64,000 nucleotides of DNA from a virus. The translations under genes and the position numbers were made by a program. The stretch lies in IMG/VR virus record IMGVR_UViG_3300042868_008033, positions 1 to 64,000 of that record; one strand, 5' to 3'. Shown here in pieces: positions 57,461 through 64,000 of this stretch (within the stretch, counting starts at the first letter, position 1; every line of letters starts with the position of its first letter). A model generated the notes under the pieces. It saw nothing but the letters and a program-made list of their open reading frames with translations, had not been told where the DNA came from and did not search any database.

Positions 57461-57678
57461 AGTTTCTCTCCACAGTGAGGACAATTTTTAGTTGACACAT
57501 TACGCATCTCTTTCAGTGTCTTGTTTAGTTTACGTGCATCGGCAGTAATACGCTTTATGGCTTTACGGTCACGCTCGTGTTTAGCTTTGTTCAATTCTTC
57601 TTTAAGGTGTAGTTTCATCTTAGTCAATCGACCCTCAAAGATTTCAATAAAGCCAGTTATGCCAGTCGATTCACTCAT
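57457..57678 (-). CDS. Small basic coiled protein with C-terminal zinc-ribbon half
   Basis: 73 residues, KHERDRKAIKRITADARKL and final CPHCGEKL. The single CPHCG pair may bind metal in a dimer. Unknown. Confidence 0.6.
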   Translation of the reverse strand: MSESTGITGFIEIFEGRLTKMKLHLKEELNKAKHERDRKAIKRITADARKLNKTLKEMRNVSTKNCPHCGEKL

Positions 57679-57693
57679 TATTTCACTCCTTAA

Positions 57694-58029
57694 TTAAACA
57701 TCCATTGCACATTGATATTGCCGCTCCGCATCACAATCACACAATGTCTCATAATCTCCGTGAATTTCTTCTGCATAGGGGCAAGTATGTAATACATTAG
57801 GCTCTGTGGATTGTTCTTCAAGTCCGAAATGTTGTTTGATAGCAGTGACATATAAATTGCTTTGATACGCTCCGGCTGCTTTTTCTTCGTATGATGCCCC
57901 TTCGTTCATACAGGCTTGAGCACATTCTGCTATAATCAACTCGGCGAACTTTTGTAGCTGCATTGAGTTTACTTCGGGGTAATGACTGCCACCTGCTTGA
58001 AGTGCTATTTCTCGAATTCGTTCGTTCAT
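57694..58029 (-). CDS. MNERI-family protein with Cys-rich C-terminal extension
   Basis: 111 residues. MNERIREIALQAGGSHYP, QKFAELIIAECAQACMNEGA then IKQHFGLEE; extra C-terminal CPYAEEIHGDYETLCDCDAE. Fourth member of the small paralogue family in this window. Unknown. Confidence 0.65.
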   Translation of the reverse strand: MNERIREIALQAGGSHYPEVNSMQLQKFAELIIAECAQACMNEGASYEEKAAGAYQSNLYVTAIKQHFGLEEQSTEPNVLHTCPYAEEIHGDYETLCDCDAERQYQCAMDV

Positions 58030-58032
58030 TTT

Positions 58033-58233
58033 TCACCAACTACTTTCATCTACGATTGTTTTCTCTATTATTACCATATCGCCGTTGATGACAGTTGGCA
58101 ACGACACTTTGACGATTGAACCGATACCAGATGACGAATCAACGGTCACGGTTACGTAGTCAGAATCCGGATACTTATCACAGAATGTTTTGATAGCTAT
58201 CAGGTCTTCTTGGTGTAGGTGTAGTTTACTCAT
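58033..58233 (-). CDS. Small protein of unknown function
   Basis: 66 residues: KLHLHQEDLIAIKTFCDKYP, VTVTVDSSSGIGSIVKVS. Beta-rich. Overlaps the next gene by 4 nt. Confidence 0.55.
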   Translation of the reverse strand: MSKLHLHQEDLIAIKTFCDKYPDSDYVTVTVDSSSGIGSIVKVSLPTVINGDMVIIEKTIVDESSW

Positions 58234-58523
58234 AGTGATATCTCCGGATTGCTAGTAGAATCACCTGCACCCAATATGCAAGCCAGTTTACTATCGTATT
58301 CGATGAGTGTCCAGCTTCGTTTCTCTTTGTTAACCAATAGTGTCACATGCGTACCATTAGTTGTTTTGCCGACCCAAACTGGCATCTCTTTGTATTCTTC
58401 TGTAAAGTATCGCATTACGGATTCGGCATTTGAACATCTTATTGATTTCGACAGAGTAATGACTTCTTGTGCGAATGTTGTAGTGCTGAACAGGAGTGCT
58501 AAGGTGATGATTGTTTTACGCAT
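58230..58523 (-). CDS. Small secreted protein
   Basis: 97 residues with signal peptide MRKTIITLALLFSTTTFA and two cysteines in the mature part (SIRCSNAES, KLACILGAG). Periplasmic. Unknown. Confidence 0.65.
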   Translation of the reverse strand: MRKTIITLALLFSTTTFAQEVITLSKSIRCSNAESVMRYFTEEYKEMPVWVGKTTNGTHVTLLVNKEKRSWTLIEYDSKLACILGAGDSTSNPEISL

Positions 58524-58630
58524 TGTGGTTCCTCTATGTGTTGCATGGCTCGTTCGTGAAGTTTATCCCATACGTCTGGTTCTCCCCAGAAAAGGAAGAA
58601 TAAAATCAGAATTACCAGTAAGTCAGTCAT
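58499..58630 (-). CDS. Very small membrane protein (short gene)
   Basis: 43 residues MTDLLVILILFFLFWGEPDV with a single membrane helix, overlapping the stop of the macro-like gene (ATGACTGA) and the start of the secreted protein gene. Overlaps support coupling. Moderately sure. Confidence 0.5.
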   Translation of the reverse strand: MTDLLVILILFFLFWGEPDVWDKLHERAMQHIEEPQCVKQSSP

Positions 58631-59108
58631 TTTCTAGGACCTTCAGGAATTCTTCCGGAAGGCGGACGTTGGAAAGTCCGGAGGCGCTTGAAAACATCGG
58701 TGCTATCTGAGAAGGAGTATAACCAGCAAGGCCACATCCAATAGCAGTAACATTAAATACCAGATTAGGCATATACTTAGCAAACTCTATGAATTGATTG
58801 ACGTATACTCTAATGTAAGTTAATGGCAAGGTTTCGATATTCTGGTCTTTTGTTGGAATACCATAAGAGTCGCCTTGTAGTCCGACACCAACACCATAGA
58901 TGGCACCGTGGTTGTCAGCAGCAAACTTTGCGGCACCAGCACCGTGTCGGCCGGCCAGGTTCGAACCAAAGACAAAGATTTCTCTTAGAGGTGTCGGTGT
59001 TCGGCCAATACAGAGTTCACAATCCGGTTCATCACAGGTATCTTCCAACCATTCGTTGGTCTGTTCGTCATAATATGCATCATACTGTTCTGAATATTTC
59101 TGGTTCAT
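58623..59108 (-). CDS. Macro-domain-like phage protein
   Basis: 161 residues. EIFVFGSNLAGRHGAGAAKF, GAIYGVGVGLQGDSYGIPTK, LPLTYIRVYVNQFIEFAKYM and IGCGLAGYTPSQIAPMF are the macro-domain-like family of phage non-structural proteins (A1S_2505 type). ADP-ribose binding or hydrolysis, perhaps against host ADP-ribosylation defences, is inferred. Confidence 0.75.
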   Translation of the reverse strand: MNQKYSEQYDAYYDEQTNEWLEDTCDEPDCELCIGRTPTPLREIFVFGSNLAGRHGAGAAKFAADNHGAIYGVGVGLQGDSYGIPTKDQNIETLPLTYIRVYVNQFIEFAKYMPNLVFNVTAIGCGLAGYTPSQIAPMFSSASGLSNVRLPEEFLKVLEND

Positions 59109-59229
59109 AATGTTTCATCATCTTTATGCAATGGGCAAATTGTATAGGTTCGTGGTCAGGATCCGGTAAGTTATCACCGTGTTTCTGTTTCAGTTTCTCA
59201 TAAATGGCTAAGGCCTGTTCATCGGTCAT
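59080..59229 (-). CDS. Small 49-aa protein (short gene)
   Basis: MTDEQALAIYEKLKQKHGDN, then LPDPDHEPIQFAHCIKMMKH. Overlaps the macro-like gene by 29 nt. Coding-like and tightly packed. Unknown. Confidence 0.5.
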   Translation of the reverse strand: MTDEQALAIYEKLKQKHGDNLPDPDHEPIQFAHCIKMMKHYEPEIFRTV

Positions 59230-59238
59230 TATATATCT

Positions 59239-60450
59239 TTAGTTTTTCTTTATTGGTATTATTGAAGGTTTTAAATCAACACCAATATTTTTCAAATCCC
59301 ACATTTGAACATCATTAATCAAATCACTTTCTTTAATTTTTATTGGCTTAAACCATTCGTCTTTCCAATATTGCATTGGTTTATATTTGTATGTATATTT
59401 TTCAGGTACGACATCCAATTGAGGTAGTCCCATATTTTTGTAAGCATCTCTTGTGATAACTTGGTGTACAAAATTTGTAATTGGTCCACGATAGAACTGA
59501 CACCAAGGTCCAACATCAAGTTCTTCCATATCTATATTAGTAACATCCGGCCATTGTATTAAACGTAAATCAATTCCCTTCCAATTCATCATGATATGAT
59601 AAGGATTATTATCTGATTTAGATATTGAGATTTCATCTCCAAGAATGTTTTTGATGTACTTAATCATTTTACTCAAATAAGAACGTTCCTTATCCGAACT
59701 TCTTCCAATAAAACTACCACAACGAATTCTGAAATGGTCTATTTTTGGATTAGCCAATAATCTTATTTCATTTAATATTTCAGGTAAATGTTCGTAACTC
59801 TCTATAGTATAACCGACATAACCACAACCAACACCATATTCTAATATGTTGTTTAAACCACGAAGTTGTTTATTATGTACTTTTAATCCTTGATAACTAC
59901 TGTGATTTAATCCTACGCATACGCTTTTAAGTCCAGATTGAAATATCTTTTTCGTCCAATCAGCACTACTAAATTTCAATCCGTTTGATAATAATTCAAA
60001 TTGTTCAAAACCCAAAGAGTCTATTTGTTTACACAAATCAAAAAAATCCGGCCTCAATGTAGCCTCAGCTCCAGCCAACATAGGAATACCAGTTTTTGGA
60101 AAACCATCAATTTGTTTTATGATATCTTCTATTTTTCTATCTGTGATTTTATTATCAGGTAAATGATAACAATGTGGACATTCTAATTGACACCTATCAC
60201 TAGCTTCAAATAAAATTTGATTGACAGATGAATTTGATATTGGTAATTTTTCTTTTAGGTCCTCATACATTTCTTGAAAATGTTCAATACCGTAATAAAA
60301 TTCAACATCTGTTTCTACAACACTATGCATAATACCATGTTGCGGACATTTTTTGGCCATTAAAATTTCTTTATCATTTTCATATACAATTCCTGGTATA
60401 TGTTTATAACAATGATTACAAAGACTAACTGTTTTATGTATGAAAAACAT
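59239..60450 (-). CDS. Radical SAM protein with N-terminal zinc-ribbon-like motif
   Basis: 403 residues. N-terminal C11-NH-C14 and KKC35PQH38G look like a zinc finger of the type found before the radical SAM domain in tetraether-synthase-like enzymes. The cluster motif is C87-QLE-C91-PH-C94. IPMLAGAEATLRPDFFDLC follows. C-terminal ~150 residues unusual. Third radical SAM enzyme here, 27 kb from the others. Substrate unknown. Confidence 0.78.
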   Translation of the reverse strand: MFFIHKTVSLCNHCYKHIPGIVYENDKEILMAKKCPQHGIMHSVVETDVEFYYGIEHFQEMYEDLKEKLPISNSSVNQILFEASDRCQLECPHCYHLPDNKITDRKIEDIIKQIDGFPKTGIPMLAGAEATLRPDFFDLCKQIDSLGFEQFELLSNGLKFSSADWTKKIFQSGLKSVCVGLNHSSYQGLKVHNKQLRGLNNILEYGVGCGYVGYTIESYEHLPEILNEIRLLANPKIDHFRIRCGSFIGRSSDKERSYLSKMIKYIKNILGDEISISKSDNNPYHIMMNWKGIDLRLIQWPDVTNIDMEELDVGPWCQFYRGPITNFVHQVITRDAYKNMGLPQLDVVPEKYTYKYKPMQYWKDEWFKPIKIKESDLINDVQMWDLKNIGVDLKPSIIPIKKN

Positions 60451-60926
60451 TATTCAATAAAATATCTGTTAACAACTACTTCTAAGATTTCCATAACTTG
60501 TTCTGCTGTCAATGAATTGTCTTCTGCCAGCCTGTCTTCCAAAGGAATGACATACCAACGCCAAGCATCTTCTTCTTCAAGAAACTCATGCCATGCAAAC
60601 AAACAAACTTCTTCATCTGGACGGTGTTGCACCATATTACCAAATGTGAAAGAATGTGTATCGTGTTCAGGAAAAACAAAACCACGTTTTGCAGAATCTT
60701 TATGAATATAGATTGCATATGATTCTAGGTTTGTATTACCGTGTTCTACGTATTCGTAGTCACCATTGGCATCTTCAGTTTCTAAATCACCATAACCATC
60801 AAATGCAACTTTGATTTCAGAAATAGGAGAAATGTTATCACCAATTTCTGGTTCTAGAACCTCAGTCCTATTTTTTAATATTTTAATTAAATATTCTTCG
60901 AATTTATTATAACCGTATTCGTCCAT
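60450..60926 (-). CDS. Acidic protein of unknown function
   Basis: 158 residues with conserved-looking YAIYIHKDSAKRGFVFPEHD and HEFLEEEDAWRWYVIPLEDR. Overlaps the radical SAM gene by one base, so may be a partner. No domain recognised. Confidence 0.6.
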   Translation of the reverse strand: MDEYGYNKFEEYLIKILKNRTEVLEPEIGDNISPISEIKVAFDGYGDLETEDANGDYEYVEHGNTNLESYAIYIHKDSAKRGFVFPEHDTHSFTFGNMVQHRPDEEVCLFAWHEFLEEEDAWRWYVIPLEDRLAEDNSLTAEQVMEILEVVVNRYFIE

Positions 60927-60927
60927 T

Positions 60928-61206
60928 TTATACCTCTTTATAAATGTTAGACCAGATTTTCAGTTTCTCTTTTTTGGCCTGTCTGGCTGCGTTAATATTA
61001 CTGTCAGAAACAATACACTTCTCTACCATAATATCTATCATAGCCAAAAGGTCTCCAACTTCTTCTTCCAAACTCTGCATGTTACTTTTGTTTGTAACAG
61101 GATGCACGGAGTCAAAACCGAAACGGAAAATCTTTGAGATTGCCTGCGTCACTTCAGCACATTCTTCCTGTGTGATACAGAAAATCTCTTTGGTCTTTTT
61201 ATCCAT
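60928..61206 (-). CDS. MazG-like nucleotide pyrophosphohydrolase
   Basis: 92 residues from ATG 61206. EECAEVTQAISKI and EEVGDLLAMIDIMVEKC carry the E-x-x-x-E and E-x-x-D metal-binding residues of the MazG fold. Such phage proteins hydrolyse (d)NTPs, or were proposed to affect (p)ppGpp. Confidence 0.75.
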   Translation of the reverse strand: MDKKTKEIFCITQEECAEVTQAISKIFRFGFDSVHPVTNKSNMQSLEEEVGDLLAMIDIMVEKCIVSDSNINAARQAKKEKLKIWSNIYKEV

Positions 61207-61432
61207 TAATAACCTCATTCAACAAAACTTGGTTGCCATCGGCACCTTGACACCAAGATTCGGCAAAATCTTCTGCTTCACTCTCGGTACGAATCGTGGT
61301 TCGTTGTACCACTTTGTTCTCAATGTACAAGGCAACTTCCCAAACATCAAACTGTCTGTCGAGAACACCTCTAGCAAGTCTAGTCACGGTAGCCTTTCTA
61401 CCTGCACCATAATATTCTGAATAAATTTCCAT
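61199..61432 (-). CDS. Small protein of unknown function
   Basis: 77 residues: EIYSEYYGAGRKATVTRLAR, FDVWEVALYIENKVVQRTTI, FAESWCQGADGN. Similar proteins accompany MazG in T4-like phages. Unknown. Confidence 0.6.
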   Translation of the reverse strand: MEIYSEYYGAGRKATVTRLARGVLDRQFDVWEVALYIENKVVQRTTIRTESEAEDFAESWCQGADGNQVLLNEVING

Positions 61433-61440
61433 AATAACTC

Positions 61441-63531
61441 CTATGTAATAAGTCCGATAAAACGATTCAGTACAACACGACTGTTATGTTTGCCATTATT
61501 GTACTTTGTAAATGCAGAGGCAATACCTCTGAAGGTTGAGTTTTCTTTAACTTCGAAAGTAGAATCCTCATCGGTATCTAGGCCATTTGACCGCAAGATA
61601 TAGTACTCATCATATCCAGTATTCTCCAGAATGGCAAACTTAGATTTTCTAAAATTGTCCTTCATTTCTTCGTGGTTCATTTGTTTCGGAAACCACTGAT
61701 GCACTTTACGGTTAAAATCTCTACCATTGATAACATAAAAACCAATAACATTAGAACCAGTTCTTGCTTTCAACAAACGAATGAAAGCATTTGTCTGTGC
61801 TTCGTAACCATTTTTACCATCAATCTTTTCTTCATGTTTGGTAACAGGATCACGAATAACTAATCTTTCACACTTCATGTGTACATCTGTTAGTCCGTAA
61901 TAAGAATCTTTTTGTAAATAACGGTTAGCATTATTACTTTCACCGTCTGTTAGAAAAATTGTATTGACAATCTGTAATTTGTTTTTCTTTTGAAATTCAG
62001 GAACGATAGTCATTGCATGAACGATTGCTTGGTTCAGGGGTGTGCCTTGCATATGCATCCAATGGGGGAAATAACCACGGACTTTGCCTAGACCAGCCAT
62101 ACAAACTAATGATGAACCTGCATAAGTGAACTCGGAACTAGACATCCTAGATGATAATAGGTTCATCAAACCATAAGGTTTGAAATATATGTCATTTTCT
62201 TTTGGTGTTTGTTTGGTTAGTTTTTCCGTTTCGGTGTCTTCAACAAAAGCAAACACTTCATAGGGTATGTTCATTTTCTTGCAGAACAATACCAAATTGA
62301 TTAATTGTTTCATTGTGTTACCGATGTGGTCAATCATAGAACCAGACCAATCGAGGAACATAACAAGTCCGTGTGATTTACCACCAGGAACAACCGAGAT
62401 TTTCTTAAAGATATCTTCACTGAAACCATAAGAGTAAATCTTATTCATATTCAACTCACCAGTTTTGGCAGTTGTTGTGCGTTTCAACTGGTCAGCATTC
62501 TTACGCATTTCAAATTCTTTAACAAGGTAGGAAACTACTTTGTTACTTTCATTTCGAATTTTAAGGAATGTTTCTGTTGAAGAACTGAAGTTTTCTTCTT
62601 TGTATCTTTTCCAAATATATTTGTGGTCAACAACATCTTTTGGATTAAAATATGGAATATTTGCGTATATAATATTACTCAAACTATTGTCAAAAAGTTG
62701 CTTTTCGTTTTCTTTATAGGCAGCATCAGTAAAAGAACGAATCTGGTCTTCCAGGCTTACTTTCTTATCTTCTTCTACAGAATCAAATTCATCACCATCA
62801 GATTGTTTGTTAGATTCAACCTCTTGTTCTTCTACATCTTCACCATCTTCAAAAGTTTGTTCTTTTGAATTGCCTTGGTCATCAAAATCAACTTCTTCAT
62901 ATTCTGATTCGTCTTCATCTTCACCATCATCATTGTTTTCAGCTTTAGCTTTAGCACGCTTTTGTTCTTCTTCTTCTAATCTGCGTTTCATGTATTTGAT
63001 AATTTTCTTCGATACATCAATAACATCATCATAGGTTTCGGTGGTTTCAACTTCATTAAGCAAACCACGTTCTTCATCATTGAATTCAATACGTAATGCT
63101 GCGCCGCCTTTGCAGTGCAGGTTAATGCGGTCAAGAAAATTCATCTTGTTGATATCTGTTCCTTTGATACCAAAGAAATCTCTACTCATAAGCTCACCAT
63201 AAGCTTTGACGAATGAATTTTTAAGGCCTGGATATTTGTATTTGATTTTGCGTTCAATACGGGAATCTTCAACCACATTAGATACATCTCTGATAACCTT
63301 TTCATCTCTTGCTTTCAACATACCATCCATAGGCGTATAGAGAGCATGGCCAACTTCATGTCCTGTAAAAAGGTCATAAAGAGCACTAGAGATATTTTTA
63401 TCCAGTACCGGAAGTGTCAAAATCCGATTCTTAACGTCAAAAGATGCTGTTGGTACCGGACGTTGTTCAACAACAAGGTTCTCGGTTGCCATCAATTTGG
63501 CTAAAAGTGATTTTGATTCAAGTAATTCCAT
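61441..63531 (-). CDS. cobT: CobT-like VWA-domain protein with HExxH motif
   Basis: 696 residues. The N-terminal region has H58-E-V-G-H62 in LFTGHEVGHALYTPMDG, like zinc metallopeptidases. Residues ~190-270 are an acidic low-complexity linker (DDGEDEDESEYEEVDFDD). The C-terminal VWA domain carries MIDAS residues LDWSGSMIDHIGN (D-x-S-x-S) and FLTDGESNNANR. Together with the CobS-like ATPase (41985-43127) it matches the CobS/CobT pair of T4-like environmental phages. Function not settled; no CobN chelatase subunit is seen. Confidence 0.85.
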   Translation of the reverse strand: MELLESKSLLAKLMATENLVVEQRPVPTASFDVKNRILTLPVLDKNISSALYDLFTGHEVGHALYTPMDGMLKARDEKVIRDVSNVVEDSRIERKIKYKYPGLKNSFVKAYGELMSRDFFGIKGTDINKMNFLDRINLHCKGGAALRIEFNDEERGLLNEVETTETYDDVIDVSKKIIKYMKRRLEEEEQKRAKAKAENNDDGEDEDESEYEEVDFDDQGNSKEQTFEDGEDVEEQEVESNKQSDGDEFDSVEEDKKVSLEDQIRSFTDAAYKENEKQLFDNSLSNIIYANIPYFNPKDVVDHKYIWKRYKEENFSSSTETFLKIRNESNKVVSYLVKEFEMRKNADQLKRTTTAKTGELNMNKIYSYGFSEDIFKKISVVPGGKSHGLVMFLDWSGSMIDHIGNTMKQLINLVLFCKKMNIPYEVFAFVEDTETEKLTKQTPKENDIYFKPYGLMNLLSSRMSSSEFTYAGSSLVCMAGLGKVRGYFPHWMHMQGTPLNQAIVHAMTIVPEFQKKNKLQIVNTIFLTDGESNNANRYLQKDSYYGLTDVHMKCERLVIRDPVTKHEEKIDGKNGYEAQTNAFIRLLKARTGSNVIGFYVINGRDFNRKVHQWFPKQMNHEEMKDNFRKSKFAILENTGYDEYYILRSNGLDTDEDSTFEVKENSTFRGIASAFTKYNNGKHNSRVVLNRFIGLIT

Positions 63532-63707
63532 TATTTTTTCTCAGTCATAATAATAACATTGCCTGTTGGAGTTTCTTCAACTCTCATATTTAACACAGTG
63601 CCTTCTTTCCAGCCTGTTTCAGCAAGCAATTCATCAGGAAATTGTAAGATTGCATCGCCGGTGCCGTCATTCGCTTCTTGCAAATCAATAATATATCTCT
63701 TACTCAT
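63531..63707 (-). CDS. AbrB/MazE-like small protein (short gene)
   Basis: 58 residues: GDAILQFPDELLAETGW, KEGTVLNMRVEETPTGN, VIIMTEK. This is the swapped-hairpin AbrB pattern found in small phage proteins. Its stop shares bases with the cobT ATG (TAATG). Probably DNA-binding. Confidence 0.7.
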   Translation of the reverse strand: MSKRYIIDLQEANDGTGDAILQFPDELLAETGWKEGTVLNMRVEETPTGNVIIMTEKK

Positions 63708-63846
63708 AATATTCCTTCATTTTCCTGTACCAATCTTGGTCATCTTCATGTCCTGATAGTACTGCCCACTTACGGACAACTTCATCTAGCAATTTCCAGT
63801 CAATAGGATCTTGCGGTTCTTGTTTTAGCTCAGTGTTTTGCGACAT
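63700..63846 (-). CDS. Small 48-aa protein (short gene)
   Basis: MSQNTELKQEPQDPIDWKLL, KWAVLSGHEDDQDWYRKMKE. Overlaps AbrB-like gene by 8 nt, tight packing. Unknown. Confidence 0.55.
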   Translation of the reverse strand: MSQNTELKQEPQDPIDWKLLDEVVRKWAVLSGHEDDQDWYRKMKEYYE

Positions 63847-63847
63847 T

Positions 63848-64000
63848 TTAGTCTCCTACAACAGCAATTTGCGACAAAATTGTCTTTTTCTCATCTTTAC
63901 GACTGTATTTTACGACATTCTTATGTGCTTGTACAGGCTTGATTGGTGTACGACACACAGGACGTTGTAATTTTACAACAAAACTCATTTTCTTACTCAT
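63848..64000 (-). CDS. Small basic protein at window end
   Basis: At least 50 residues; ATG at 64000 (or 63988), and it may begin beyond the window. MSKKMSFVVKLQRPVCRTPI, KYSRKDEKKTILSQIAVVGD. Basic. Unknown. Confidence 0.5.
   Translation of the reverse strand: MSKKMSFVVKLQRPVCRTPIKPVQAHKNVVKYSRKDEKKTILSQIAVVGD

Overview
The window is a 64-kb segment of a lytic, T4-like contractile-tailed phage (Tevenvirinae-related, resembling the cyanophage/pelagiphage/freshwater branch). Diagnostic genes are a full baseplate block (gp6, gp25, gp5-type spike parts, gp27-type hub, gp53, gp48), head-completion gp4, a gp2-like protein, gp26/gp51-type tail chaperones, gp32, gp59, gp33, rIIA, rIIB, PhoH and a CobS/CobT pair. 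A phage-borne, circularly permuted tmRNA with tag ANDSQFALAA points to a betaproteobacterial host, because two-piece tmRNAs of this kind are typical of Burkholderiales. The A+T-rich composition fits a freshwater host. The host is inferred. The window does not reach the capsid, terminase or DNA polymerase genes.

Layout. (1) 1-14.1 kb, minus strand: tail fibre/adhesin genes with a heptad-repeat fibre and a LamG-like protein, then baseplate genes. (2) 14.1-19.9 kb, plus strand: gp4, gp2-like, a tail-tube-fold protein, tail chaperones with a probable -1 frameshift, and two long tape-measure-position proteins, one with a VgrG3-like lytic domain. (3) 19.9-24.3 kb, minus: gp32 with a repeat-bearing leader, a 5'-nucleotidase, gp59, gp33, a SleB-type hydrolase, a small outer-membrane beta-barrel and an Asp/Asn hydroxylase. 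(4) 24.3-24.6 kb: the permuted tmRNA with its own promoter. (5) 24.6-32.7 kb, minus: an unusual modification cluster of two radical-SAM enzymes, four Fe(II)/2OG-type oxygenases and an Asn-Cys-repeat protein with a virion-protein-like N-terminus. (6) 32.7-43.2 kb: PhoH, small membrane proteins, a sugar-nucleotide epimerase, a metallophosphoesterase and a CobS-like ATPase. (7) 43.2-54.7 kb: AAA ATPase, rIIB/rIIA, a further AAA ATPase and many tiny early genes, each set led by a TTGCCA-N16/17-TATAAT promoter, often with AGTACT-type boxes upstream. (8) 54.1-54.2 kb: five helically phased DnaA-box-like 9-mers, a candidate origin or regulatory region. (9) 54.8-56.7 kb, plus: a small G+C-richer island with its own promoters and terminator. 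(10) 56.8-64 kb, minus: small genes, a macro-like protein, a third radical-SAM protein, a MazG-like protein and CobT.

How it works together: the sigma70-like early promoters drive takeover genes (rII, AAA ATPases, small proteins). gp33 and TATAAATA-type late promoters drive virion and modification genes. The modification cluster may decorate a virion protein. The tmRNA may support ribosome rescue late in infection. Functions are called from sequence reading only; no database search was run.
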